A stretch of DNA of 51,069 nucleotides, from positions 1-51,069 of the forward strand of contig JAFDEK010000015.1 of the NCBI GenBank assembly GCA_019310385.1, read 5' to 3'. The notes below the pieces were generated by a model. It was not told where the DNA came from, did no database searches, and was given only the letters and a program-made list of their open reading frames with translations. Position numbers and translations under genes: made by a program. The stretch is from Deltaproteobacteria bacterium. Its GTDB lineage: Bacteria; Myxococcota_A; UBA9160; UBA4427. Positions 41,382 through 49,773 of this stretch are shown here, in pieces (within the stretch, counting starts at the first letter, position 1; each line of letters starts with the position of its first letter).

Positions 41382-43808
41382 TCAGGCCGGCTCCGTGGGC
41401 TCCGATCGGTCTGTGTCTGCGACGAGCAGAGTCATCAGCGCCGGCGCCAGGAAGTAGTCGGCCAGCAGCGCAACGAGGATGGCGAGGCCCGTGAGCAGGC
41501 CGAAGTTCCTGAGGTTGCTCATGGAGGAGAACATGAAGATGAAGAAGCCGATGGAGAGCACCACGGTGGTGACCAGCATTGCGCGCCCGGTCGTGAACAG
41601 GGTCTCGCGCACGGCTTCGCGGACCTGACCCGTCTCGGCGTGGTAGCGCCGGAAGTTGTGCATGAAGTGCACCGTATCGTCCACCGCCAGGCCGATGGCG
41701 ATGGAGCCGATCATCATCGTAAAGAGATCGAGGGGCAGGGCGAGGAGCCACATCAATCCCATGACGAGGACGATGGGGAGCAGGTTGGGAATCATGCTCA
41801 CGAGACCGAGGCGCAGGTTTCCCACCAGCGCAATCATCATGGCGGTGATGACGAGGACGGCGATCACATAGCTCGTGGCCGTGCTCAGCATGGCGGCGTG
41901 GACGGTCCGGGCGAGCAGCGGCAGCAGGCCGGTGACCGTGATCTCGAACTCGCCTCCGAAGGCCTCGTGGTACCGCTCGCTGAGGAGGTCCAGGAAGTCC
42001 CCGTAGTAGATGGCGTCCACCCACGGGACCTTCACGCTGACCCGAGCGGTACGGAACTGGCTGTCCGTAACGTCCTCGAGGTCGTCGGAGCCTGAGTTTT
42101 CGAAGAGGAGGAGCTCCTGGGCGACGAGGAGTCGATCGTCGGGAATCCTGTAGTAGGCGGGATCGTTCTCGTTGAGGGCCTGGTGGATCTCCTTGAGGAT
42201 GTCGACAATGGACACGACCTTGCCGACGGAGATGGTCGTCTCCTGCATCTCGCTTGTGGCGCGGTTGGTCGCGTCCAGCTCATGGAGGAAATCCGGCTCG
42301 TAGAGGCCGTTCTCGCGGCCCGTGTCGAGCAGCACCTCGACTGTGATGCTGCCCCGGAGTTCGCGATCGACGAGCTCGGTGGCGAGGCGCGACTCGGAGT
42401 CCGGAGGCAGCCAGGTCAGGGGGTTGTGGGAGAACTGGAGCTGGCTTGCGGCGGCGACCGCGGCGGCGATGACCACGAGGCTCGTCGCTACGATCGCGCG
42501 CGCGTGGGTGGTGGAGAAGTGTGCGACGCCGATGAGCAGGGAGTCCATCCAGCCGCTTCGACGCTCGGCTGCCCCGCCGGCGTGGGTGCGGATCGGCAGC
42601 AGGGCGATCAGGGTGGGTAGCAAGAGGATCGTGTAGATCAAGCCGAGCATTACGCCGACGCTGGCGAAGATCCCGAGGCGGGCGATGGGTGCGACTTCGG
42701 CCGTCGAGAAGGAGGCGAGGCCGGCCGCGGTCGTGAGGCCGGTCATCAGCACAGGGAGGCCCGAGTGCCGCATGGACCAGACGATCGCTTCTTCCTTGTC
42801 GTCGCCCAGCTGCAAGCGCCGGAAGAAGATCGCCAGGATGTGAACCGAGCCGCCGACGCCGACGGCCAGCAGGAAGGAGGGCAGGATCTGCGTGGGAATC
42901 TGGATGGGAGTTCCTACGATCGCCATGACCGCGAGGGTGGAAAGGAGAGACAGGACGACGATGAAGAGCGGCATCAGCACGCCGGAGATGCGCCGGAACA
43001 TCACGAAGAGGAAGATCGCGATGGTACCGATCGCCATGGCCATGAAGCGTTGCATGTCCTTCTTCATCGAGTTCTTGACCGAGTTCGTGATGATGGGCGA
43101 GCCCGCGGCGAGCAAGGGAAACGCTTCGCTGCGATGGCGCGATAGCACCGCCTCGACGGCAGCGACGGCCTCGCTGTTCTCGGCGTCGGTGAGGAAGGGG
43201 CGTTCGGCCGCGTCTGCTGTTGCGAGCAGGTCCGCTTCGTCCTCGAAGCCCCCCTCGAGGGGATCCGTCTCTCCTGCGGAGGAGTAGGCGGAGGTGCGGA
43301 TCACCACGGTGGTGAAGCGGCCGTCTTCGGATATCAGCAGGTTGCGGTAGATGGGATGGGCGAGGACGTACTCGCGCAGGGCGCGCAGCTCTTCGGCGTT
43401 CTCGGGGAACTCGTCCAGCAGGTCCTCGACGATGAGCTCGGACTCCTCGCCCCGGGTGCTTCGGGCGTTGACGAGGCTCGTGATCTCGTCGATGTGGGGG
43501 ACTTCCTCCTCGAGCTCATCGTGGAGCGCCCGGAGCTTCTCGAGGAAGCCGAGCTCGAAGACGTCGCTGGGGCCGACGCTGACGACGATCACCTCGTCGC
43601 GGCCGAAGACCGCGCGGAATTCGTTGTAGGTGACGAGGGCCGGATCGTTCTCGTGGAGAAAGCCCTCGGTCGAGGTATCGATCTCGATCCGCGGCAGCTG
43701 GGAGATCAGGGCTCCAACCGCGACCAGCATCAAGATCAGCGACGACACGCGCCGCCGATAAAGAAGGCGCGCCAACTCCCCGAACCACCGCTCAACCCGC
43801 GCCCGCAT
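41382..43808 (-). CDS. second RND/MMPL superfamily exporter (HAE3-like)
   Basis: 808 residues with the RND plan: one N-terminal helix (LILMLVAVGALISQLP), an extracytoplasmic loop (about 35-240), membrane helices (about 245-420 with FLLAVGVGGSVHILAIFFRRL), a second loop (about 460-640) and a second membrane block (about 640-800) with GLAVDDTVHFMHNFRRY and the Asp pair for proton coupling. It is similar in outline to the 15.6-kb exporter. It lies 44 bp before the MacAB-like operon and after hypE; a perfect inverted repeat separates it from hypE, so it probably starts its own transcript. Substrate unknown; hydrophobic or lipid compounds are typical for the family. Confidence 0.9.
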   Translation of the reverse strand: MRARVERWFGELARLLYRRRVSSLILMLVAVGALISQLPRIEIDTSTEGFLHENDPALVTYNEFRAVFGRDEVIVVSVGPSDVFELGFLEKLRALHDELEEEVPHIDEITSLVNARSTRGEESELIVEDLLDEFPENAEELRALREYVLAHPIYRNLLISEDGRFTTVVIRTSAYSSAGETDPLEGGFEDEADLLATADAAERPFLTDAENSEAVAAVEAVLSRHRSEAFPLLAAGSPIITNSVKNSMKKDMQRFMAMAIGTIAIFLFVMFRRISGVLMPLFIVVLSLLSTLAVMAIVGTPIQIPTQILPSFLLAVGVGGSVHILAIFFRRLQLGDDKEEAIVWSMRHSGLPVLMTGLTTAAGLASFSTAEVAPIARLGIFASVGVMLGLIYTILLLPTLIALLPIRTHAGGAAERRSGWMDSLLIGVAHFSTTHARAIVATSLVVIAAAVAAASQLQFSHNPLTWLPPDSESRLATELVDRELRGSITVEVLLDTGRENGLYEPDFLHELDATNRATSEMQETTISVGKVVSIVDILKEIHQALNENDPAYYRIPDDRLLVAQELLLFENSGSDDLEDVTDSQFRTARVSVKVPWVDAIYYGDFLDLLSERYHEAFGGEFEITVTGLLPLLARTVHAAMLSTATSYVIAVLVITAMMIALVGNLRLGLVSMIPNLLPIVLVMGLMWLLALPLDLFTMMIGSIAIGLAVDDTVHFMHNFRRYHAETGQVREAVRETLFTTGRAMLVTTVVLSIGFFIFMFSSMSNLRNFGLLTGLAILVALLADYFLAPALMTLLVADTDRSEPTEPA

Positions 43809-43816
43809 CCCCCCTC

Positions 43817-43916
43817 CAACGCAAGGGCGGGGACGGTCCTTAACGGAATGTCCCCACCCAATTCCGTCGGGTTTCGCCCCCAGCTTGCGTTAAGGACCGT
43901 CCCCGCCCTTGCGTTG
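43817..43916. repeat. perfect 29-bp inverted repeat with 42-bp centre
   Basis: CAACGCAAGGGCGGGGACGG plus nine more bases (43817-43845) is the exact reverse complement of 43888-43916. The right arm ends at the base before the hypE stop codon and the left arm begins 9 bp from the second RND start codon. The RNA would be a very stable hairpin. It could terminate the hyp operon, but no U-run follows; a REP/REPIN or MITE-like mobile palindrome is the alternative. Confidence 0.9.
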
Positions 43917-44936
43917 TTAGCAGATGCGGGGAAGGTTGGCGCCGGAGAGGAGGTCGACGGGGCGTTCGCCGCCGATCTGGGTGTGGATGACGACGGGAGC
44001 GCCGGCGGTCATGGGCGCCTCGACGCGGCCGATGGGGGCGGCGCCCTGGCCGAGGGGGTGGGCACACAGGACATCGAGGGCGCGCTCGGCGTCGCGCTCG
44101 ACGACGAAGGCGAGGAGGCGCCCCTCGCTGGCGAGGTGGAGCGGGTCGAGGCCGAGGAGCTCACAGGTGGCGCGCACCTCGGAGCGGATTGGCAGGTTGG
44201 CCTCGTCGAGGACGATGCGCGCGCCGGCGTGCTCGGCGACCTCGTGGCAGATGGTGCCCACGCCGCCCCGGGTGGGGTCGTGCATGGTGTGCACCTCGGC
44301 GCCGCTCTCGAGCAATGCTTCGACCAGGGAGGCGAGTGAGGCGCAGTCCGATCGCAGACCTGCGCCTTCGAGGCCATGTCGACAGGCCATCACCGTGGCG
44401 CCGTGATCACCGAGGGGGCCGCTGCTGAGGATGACGTCGCCCGGCGTCACTCGGTGGTCGCCGAGGTCGCGCCCCGGCGGCGACACGCCCAGCCCCGTGG
44501 TGACGGCATACACGCGATCTCCCTTGCCCTTGGGCACCACCTTGGTGTCGCCGGCCACGATCTGCACTCCCGCCTCTTCGGCGGCCCGCGCGGCGCTCCG
44601 GGTGATGGTCGCCAGCAGCTCCTCGTCGCAGCCCTCCTCGAGGATCAGTGCCCAGGTGAGCCACAGCGGACGCGCGCCCGCGACGGCGAGGTCGTTCACG
44701 GTTCCGTAGACCGAGAGACAGCCGAGGTCGCCGCCCGGAAAGACCGGCGGGTCCACCACGAAGCCGTCGGTGGTGAGGGCGGGCCGGCCCCCGGGCAGCT
44801 CCGGGAGCAGCGCCGCATCGCTGAGGGGCGAGAGAGCCGGGTTCTTGAATGCGGGCAGGAAGAGACCGCGCACGAGCTCCTGGGTAAGGCGGCCGCCGGA
44901 GCCGTGGCCGAGCAGGATCTTGTCGAATCGCTTCAC
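43917..44936 (-). CDS. hypE: hydrogenase maturation protein HypE
   Basis: 339 residues from GTG 44936, overlapping the hypD stop as GTGA. PurM/SelD-like ATPase fold: ILLGHGSGGRLTQELV, VVAGDTKVVPKGKGD and DPTRGGVGTICHEVAEHAG. The C-terminus ends PRIC, with Cys339 being the residue that HypF carbamoylates and HypE dehydrates to thiocyanate, the source of the CN ligands of the NiFe active site. The complete tail shows it is functional HypE rather than SelD. It is the last gene of the hyp cluster. Confidence 0.97.
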   Translation of the reverse strand: MKRFDKILLGHGSGGRLTQELVRGLFLPAFKNPALSPLSDAALLPELPGGRPALTTDGFVVDPPVFPGGDLGCLSVYGTVNDLAVAGARPLWLTWALILEEGCDEELLATITRSAARAAEEAGVQIVAGDTKVVPKGKGDRVYAVTTGLGVSPPGRDLGDHRVTPGDVILSSGPLGDHGATVMACRHGLEGAGLRSDCASLASLVEALLESGAEVHTMHDPTRGGVGTICHEVAEHAGARIVLDEANLPIRSEVRATCELLGLDPLHLASEGRLLAFVVERDAERALDVLCAHPLGQGAAPIGRVEAPMTAGAPVVIHTQIGGERPVDLLSGANLPRIC

Positions 44937-46132
44937 CTTTGTGTGCCCGTCCTGGCGCCCATCCCCCGATCCATCCCTTCGCTCATTCCTTCGCCCCTCC
45001 CTCCGCCCAAGGCGAAGCGCTCGTGGCGATACCAGGCTGCGCAGGTCCCCTCGCTGGAGACCATGCAGGCGCCGATGGGGTTCTCGGGCACGCAGGCCTT
45101 TTCGAAGAGGGGGCATTCGGGAGGCTCGATGGTGCCCTTGAGCACCTCGCCGCAGCGGCAGCCGCCCGGCTCCCGAGACTGGATCACCTCCACCGGGATG
45201 CGCCAGGCATCGCGTCGTGCGTACTGCGGGCGCAGGGCGAGGCCGGAGGCGGGGATCTCGCCCAGTCCGCGCCAGCGCGTGTCAGCCGGCTCGAAGTAGC
45301 GCGCCATGAGCTCCTGGGCGGACTTGTTCCCCTCCGGTGTCACCACCCGGCTGTAGAGGTTCGCGATGCGCGGCCGGCCGGCCGCGAGCTGCTCCACCAG
45401 CTCGCACACCCCCGCCAGGATGTCCACGGGCGCAAAGCCCGCGATGGCGGCGGGGACCGCGTAGTCCTCGGCGAGGAATCGATAGAAATCGGATCCCAGG
45501 ATTACCGAGACGTGGCCCGGGAGAAGAAAGGCGTCGACCTCCACCTCGCCGTCCTCGAGCAGGGCGCGCAGGGGCGGCTCGATGAGCTTGGCGCCAGTCA
45601 GGATCAGGAAGTTCGCGATGCCCTCGCGCTCGGCCTCGTCGAGTGCCGCGGTAAAGGTGGGCACGGTTGTCTCGAAGCCGACGCCCAGGAAGACGACCTG
45701 CTTTTCGGGGTTCTCCCGCGCCACGGTCAGGGCCTCTCGCGGCGAGTACATGGGGCGGATGTCGCAGCCCTCCGCCCGCTCCCGTTCGAGGCTGCTCTGG
45801 GTTGCGGGCACCCGCAGCAGATCGCCGAAGGTGCACACGATGACGTCGGGCCGACGCGCCAGGGCGATGGCCCGGTCGAGGTAGTCGACGGGCGTCACGC
45901 AGACGGGGCAGCCCGGACCGGAAATGAGCTTCACCTTCTCCGGCAGCAGCCGCCGCAGGCCGGCTTCGGAGATGGCGTGGGTGTGGGTGCCGCACACCTC
46001 CATGATGGTGATCCGGCGCGTGAGTTCCCGTGCGCGCTCTGCCAGGTGGCGCGTCAGGGCTCGCACCCGCTCCGGATCGCGGTAGGCGTCGTTGTTCATC
46101 ATTCGAAAGTTCATCATTCGAAAGTCCATCAT
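44933..46132 (-). CDS. hypD: hydrogenase maturation protein HypD
   Basis: 399 residues from ATG 46132 (overlapping the hypC stop as ATGA). HypD carries the [4Fe-4S] cluster and, with HypC, assembles Fe(CN)2CO. Diagnostic motifs: IMEVCGTHTHAI, ISGPGCPVCVTP, FLGVGFETTVPT, PGHVSVILGSDFY and C-terminal GGCRCGEVLKG with CPLFEKACVPENPIGACMVSSEGTCAAWY. The first 12 residues (MMDFRMMNFRMM) come from a three-copy 15-bp repeat, so translation could begin at any of several Met codons; the conserved protein begins near NNDAYRDPERV. A low-complexity tail (MSEGMDRGMGARTG) is dispensable-looking. Confidence 0.96.
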   Translation of the reverse strand: MMDFRMMNFRMMNNDAYRDPERVRALTRHLAERARELTRRITIMEVCGTHTHAISEAGLRRLLPEKVKLISGPGCPVCVTPVDYLDRAIALARRPDVIVCTFGDLLRVPATQSSLERERAEGCDIRPMYSPREALTVARENPEKQVVFLGVGFETTVPTFTAALDEAEREGIANFLILTGAKLIEPPLRALLEDGEVEVDAFLLPGHVSVILGSDFYRFLAEDYAVPAAIAGFAPVDILAGVCELVEQLAAGRPRIANLYSRVVTPEGNKSAQELMARYFEPADTRWRGLGEIPASGLALRPQYARRDAWRIPVEVIQSREPGGCRCGEVLKGTIEPPECPLFEKACVPENPIGACMVSSEGTCAAWYRHERFALGGGRGEGMSEGMDRGMGARTGTQR

Positions 46133-46138
46133 TCGAAG
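46094..46138 (+). repeat. three 15-bp tandem repeats across the hypC-hypD junction
   Basis: The unit GTTCATCATTCGAAA (minus strand: TTTCGAATGATGAAC) occurs at 46094-46108 and 46109-46123, and a 2-base variant at 46124-46138. The outermost copy contains the hypC stop and the hypD ATG. Because the unit is 15 bp, each copy keeps hypD in frame and supplies two more ATGs. Confidence 0.92.
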
Positions 46139-46404
46139 GCTCCCGGTCCGAGGGCGCCCTGCCGCTCGAGGCCCCCTTCCTCGAAGACCTCTCTGCCCAG
46201 GGCCTCCTCGATCAGGGCCAGGGTGCGCAGGGCCTCCTCCTCGTCGATCTCGCTGATCGCGTAGCCCGCGTGGACGAGCACGAAGTCACCCTGGCGCGCG
46301 TCGGGGCAGAGCATCATGGAGATCTGCCGGCGCACGCCTCCCACCTCCGCGGTGCCGTCGAACTCTCGGCGCTCCACTACGCGCATGGGAATCGCGAGAC
46401 ACAT
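46129..46404 (-). CDS. hypC: hydrogenase maturation chaperone HypC
   Basis: 91 residues if it starts at ATG 46404, the second of two adjacent ATGs. The second is preferred because the mature protein needs an N-terminal Met-Cys (MCLAIPMRVVE), whose cysteine binds Fe(CN)2CO, and because the GGAGGT ribosome site is then 5 bases away. Central segment GDFVLVHAGYAISEIDEEEA is typical. It shares bases with the hypF stop (TGATG) and with the hypD start. Confidence 0.95.
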   Translation of the reverse strand: MCLAIPMRVVERREFDGTAEVGGVRRQISMMLCPDARQGDFVLVHAGYAISEIDEEEALRTLALIEEALGREVFEEGGLERQGALGPGAFE

Positions 46405-48788
46405 CATTCACCTCCAATCCATGCGGGCAGCATACCCCGCGTCAGGCTGGCGCTCGCGACCAGGCACTGTCCATAGGAAAGGGCTCCGTCGCCCGCAGGC
46501 AGCGCGCTCGGGAGCAGCACTTCGAAGCCGAGAGCTTCGAGCTCCGTGCGCAGCCCCTCTCGCAGCAGGCGGTTCACCAGGCAGCCACCTCCCACGGCGA
46601 GGGTGCGCACGCCCGCAGGCAGCACCGCGGCGCTGAGCTGCGCCGCCAGGGCGCAGAAGCTGGCGTGAAAGCCCGCGGCCACGCGTGCCGGCTCCTCGCC
46701 CTCGCTCCGGCGCCGGCACGCCGCGGCCAGGAGCTGCGCGGTGGGAAGCTCGCGCTCGCCCTCGGCGAGCTCGACTTCGCTCCAAGCTGAGACCCTCCCG
46801 CCGGCTCGGCTGGCCAGGGACTCGAGGCGCGCCGCGCACTCGCCCTCCCAGTGATTCCGGGGCCCCGCGCCGAGCAGGGCCCCGGCGGCTTCGAAGACGC
46901 GGCCGGCACCCGTGGCCCGCGGCCAGTCGCCGCTGTCCGCCAGCGCGCAGACCGAATCGAAGACGGAGCGCTCCACTCCCGTGGCCGCCGCCAGCTCGGG
47001 AAGCAGCTCGTCGTGTCCGCTCGCGCGCAGCGCCGCAGCGGCGACCCGCCACGGCTCGCGCACGGCGCGCTCACCGCCCACCAGCGCAAGGGGAGTTGTG
47101 TGAGCGAGACGCTGCCAGCGCAGGTCACCCTCGAGCAGCAGCCACTCGCCGCCCCACGCCGTACCATCCGGCCCCCAGCCCGTGCCGTCGAGGATCAGCG
47201 CCGCGCAGCACTCTCCATCCGCGGGAAAGCGACCGTGCTCTCCGAGTACCGCCGCCGCATGGGCGAGGTGGTGCTGCACGCGCAGTAGCCGCCCGCCGCG
47301 TGCCTCGGCGAGACGCTCTCCGAGCCAGCTGCTGGCATAGTCGGGATGCAGGTCGACGGCGATCACGCCGGCCTCGACCTCGAGGAATTCCTCGAGGCCC
47401 GACGCGACCTCTTCGAGGAAGGCCCGGGCGGGTGCGGTGTCCAGGTCTCCCACGTGCTGGGAGAGGAAGGCTTCGCTTCCGACGGCGAGGCAGGCCGTGG
47501 TCTGCAGGTGTCCGCCGAGGGCGAGGACGGGCTCGGGGGTGGGCAGGGGAAGCTGAACGGGTTCGGGAACGAAGCCCCGGGATCGGCGGACGAGAAGCGC
47601 GCCTTTCGGGGTGCTGCGAAGCACCGAGTCGTCCACCCGCCGCACGACCTCCCGGTCGTGGAGCAGGAGGCTCTGCGCGAAGCCCGCGAGCTCCCTCGAG
47701 GCCTCGTCGTTGCAGCGTGCGATGGGCTCGTCCCAGGCGTTGCCCGAGGTCATGACCAGAGCCGCGAAGGGCGCGCCGCGAAAGAGCTCGACGTGAAGGG
47801 GCGTCGTCGGGAGCATCACGCCCACGTCGTCGATCCCCGGCGCCACTTCGTCGCAGAGGAGCTCACACTCTCTTCGCGGCGCCAGGAGTATGGGGGCGCG
47901 GGCCGACGCCAGCAGGGCGCAGTCCTCGTTGCTGAGCCGGGCCATCTGTCGCGCGCTGGCGAGGTCCGGAGCCATGACGGCGAAGGGCTTGGTGGGTCGT
48001 CGCTTCGCGGCGCGCAGGCGTACCAACGCCGACGCTCGGTCGGCGCGGCACGCGAGCTGAAAGCCCCCCAGGCCCTTCACCGCGACGGTCTCCCCCCGCG
48101 CCAGAGCCTCGCGCGCCGCGTCCAGAGCCGCCTCCCCCGTCGCCTCTACGCCGCCGCCCGGGGCCGAGAGCCAGAGCCGCGGCCCGCACGCGGGACAGCA
48201 GGTCGCTTCGGCGTGGAAGCGGCGGTTCTCCGGGGCGCCGTACTCCTTCTCGCAGGTCGGGCACAGGGGGAAGCGCGCCATGGAGGTGCGTTCGCGATCG
48301 TAGGGCAGGCCGAGACTCAGGGAGAAGCGCGGTCCGCAATTGGTGCAGGTCGTGAAGGCGTAGCGATGGCGGCGATCGTCGGGATCCTCCATCTCGGCCC
48401 TGCAGTCCGCACACAGAGATGCGTCGGGTGGGATACGGGCGCCGTGTCGCGCGCCGAGGATGGAGGTCTCGACGCGAAACCCGCTTTCCCCGCGAAGCGG
48501 CTGCTCGCGCAGCGCGAGGCCGTCGAGCTGCGCAAGGGGCGGCAGGGAGTCGCGCAGCCGGGCGACGAAGAGGTCGACGGCCGCGGGCGGGCCCTCGACC
48601 TCGATGGTGGCGCCTTCCGCGTCGTTGCGCACGGCGCCCGCGAGGCCGAGGCTCTGGGCGAGCCGGAAGACAGCCGGCCGGAAGCCGACGCCTTGCACGG
48701 CGCCGCGGCAGCGCAGCTGCCGCCTTATCAGGGCGCCGGCGCCACGGCGGCCTTTGCGGCCGATCGGGTCCGCAGCAGTCTGCACCAT
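46404..48788 (-). CDS. hypF: carbamoyltransferase HypF
   Basis: 794 residues from ATG 48788, overlapping hypB by 61 bases; a CTG at about 48731 just after the overlap is an alternative. Domains in order: acylphosphatase (RCRGAVQGVGFRPAVFRLA), two zinc fingers (CADC/CTNC, CPTC/CPAC), YrdC-like carbamoyl-AMP domain (about 210-395, AVKGLGGFQLACRADRASAL, KRRPTKPFAVM) and Kae1-like domain (about 420-790, VQHHLAHAAAVLGEHG with metal His pair). It makes carbamoyl adenylate from carbamoyl phosphate and transfers the carbamoyl group to HypE. Confidence 0.95.
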   Translation of the reverse strand: MVQTAADPIGRKGRRGAGALIRRQLRCRGAVQGVGFRPAVFRLAQSLGLAGAVRNDAEGATIEVEGPPAAVDLFVARLRDSLPPLAQLDGLALREQPLRGESGFRVETSILGARHGARIPPDASLCADCRAEMEDPDDRRHRYAFTTCTNCGPRFSLSLGLPYDRERTSMARFPLCPTCEKEYGAPENRRFHAEATCCPACGPRLWLSAPGGGVEATGEAALDAAREALARGETVAVKGLGGFQLACRADRASALVRLRAAKRRPTKPFAVMAPDLASARQMARLSNEDCALLASARAPILLAPRRECELLCDEVAPGIDDVGVMLPTTPLHVELFRGAPFAALVMTSGNAWDEPIARCNDEASRELAGFAQSLLLHDREVVRRVDDSVLRSTPKGALLVRRSRGFVPEPVQLPLPTPEPVLALGGHLQTTACLAVGSEAFLSQHVGDLDTAPARAFLEEVASGLEEFLEVEAGVIAVDLHPDYASSWLGERLAEARGGRLLRVQHHLAHAAAVLGEHGRFPADGECCAALILDGTGWGPDGTAWGGEWLLLEGDLRWQRLAHTTPLALVGGERAVREPWRVAAAALRASGHDELLPELAAATGVERSVFDSVCALADSGDWPRATGAGRVFEAAGALLGAGPRNHWEGECAARLESLASRAGGRVSAWSEVELAEGERELPTAQLLAAACRRRSEGEEPARVAAGFHASFCALAAQLSAAVLPAGVRTLAVGGGCLVNRLLREGLRTELEALGFEVLLPSALPAGDGALSYGQCLVASASLTRGMLPAWIGGE

Positions 48789-49402
48789 GCATCGATTCCC
48801 TTCCCGGCTCGGGTCGAGATCTCGAGGATCTCGGCGTCCGGGTTGAGCGAGCGAATCTGCTCGCGTGCCACCGCGATATCGAAGTCGACGTGGGGCAGCA
48901 GGTCGATCTTCGTGATGAGGCTGACGTCGGCGCGGGCGAAGATCGCGGGGTACTTGAAGGGCTTGTCGTGGCCCTCGGCCACCGAGAGCAGAGCCACCTT
49001 GACGTCGTCGCCCAGCGCGTAGGAGGCGGGGCAGACCAGGTTTCCGACGTTCTCGATGAAGAGCAGATCCAGCTCGCCGAAGCCGGCCGTCTCCAGGCCT
49101 TCGCGCACCAGGCGCGCGTCCAGGTGACAGGCTCCCCCTGTTACGATCTGATGGGCGGGCAGGCCAGCGTTGCGGAGCCGCTGCGCGTCGAGCTCCGTCG
49201 CGATGTCGCCCACTACGCAGCCCACGCGGACCGAGTCCGCCAGCTGCAGTGCCGTGGCTTCGAGGAGCGAGGTCTTCCCCGAGCCCGGTGAAGAGACGAG
49301 GTCCACGACGAAGGTTCCCGTCGCGGCGAACTTCTCGTTCAACATGGCGGCTTCGGCGTCGTTGGCGGCCAGGATCTTCTTGCGGAACTCGACCCGATTC
49401 AT
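48728..49402 (-). CDS. hypB: hydrogenase nickel-insertion GTPase HypB
   Basis: 224 residues from ATG 49402, overlapping the hypA stop as ATGA. G-domain: P-loop VSSPGSGKTSLLEAT, VVGDIATELDAQRL, metal-site region GGACHLDA, IENVGNLVCPA, and TKIDLLPH. The His-rich and CxxCGC N-terminal nickel-storage sequences of some HypB are absent, leaving only the GTPase nickel site. It delivers nickel with HypA to the hydrogenase large subunit. Confidence 0.97.
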   Translation of the reverse strand: MNRVEFRKKILAANDAEAAMLNEKFAATGTFVVDLVSSPGSGKTSLLEATALQLADSVRVGCVVGDIATELDAQRLRNAGLPAHQIVTGGACHLDARLVREGLETAGFGELDLLFIENVGNLVCPASYALGDDVKVALLSVAEGHDKPFKYPAIFARADVSLITKIDLLPHVDFDIAVAREQIRSLNPDAEILEISTRAGKGIDAWCRLLRTRSAAKAAVAPAP

Positions 49403-49773
49403 GCATCTGCCTCCGCGCACTCCGCTTGCGCCTCGAAGGCGAAGGAGAGGATGTCGAGGTCGTGGCCGCCGTCCAGCTGAAGAGGGCTCTCGCAGTCCGG
49501 ACACAGGCGCAGCCAGGAGCCCGGCTGCCGTTCGACCACGTCGCCGCAGCTGGGGCAGCACTGCCGCGCGGGATGCCACTCGATATCGAGCCGTGCCCCC
49601 GCGTCGGGGCCGTCGGCGGTCACCGCCTCCCAGGCGAAGGCGAGCAGCTCGGGCTCGACGGCCGCAAGCTCGCCCACCGCCACCCGCACCTCGTCGAGGC
49701 GCCCTCCGCCTCGCGCCTGCAGCTCGCTGCAGCAGACCCGGTAGAGCTCCGTTGCGACGCTCAGCTCGTGAAT
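49399..49773 (-). CDS. hypA: hydrogenase nickel chaperone HypA, initiated at AUU
   Basis: 124 residues if translation begins at ATT 49773. That gives Met-His-Glu-Leu-Ser-Val-Ala-Thr-Glu-Leu-Tyr, the invariant HypA opening in which His2 binds nickel, and a normal length. AGGAGG sits 6 bases before the ATT. In this frame a TGA lies 13 codons upstream, with no ATG, GTG or TTG between it and ATT; the first conventional start, GTG 49689, would remove the nickel site. The zinc site is CCPSC...CPDC. It overlaps the protease gene by 13 bases. Conventional calling would annotate a truncated 96-residue protein. Confidence 0.9.
   Translation of the reverse strand: MHELSVATELYRVCCSELQARGGGRLDEVRVAVGELAAVEPELLAFAWEAVTADGPDAGARLDIEWHPARQCCPSCGDVVERQPGSWLRLCPDCESPLQLDGGHDLDILSFAFEAQAECAEADA

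Noticed and set aside
43840-44067. a 75-codon minus-strand frame through the inverted repeat
   Set aside because: Half of it is the palindrome and half is out of frame within hypE.
43917-44936. SelD (selenophosphate synthase) as the identity of this gene, which would support the selenoprotein
   Set aside because: The C-terminal PRIC and the hyp gene context identify HypE; SelD lacks this tail. Sec machinery must be sought elsewhere in the genome.
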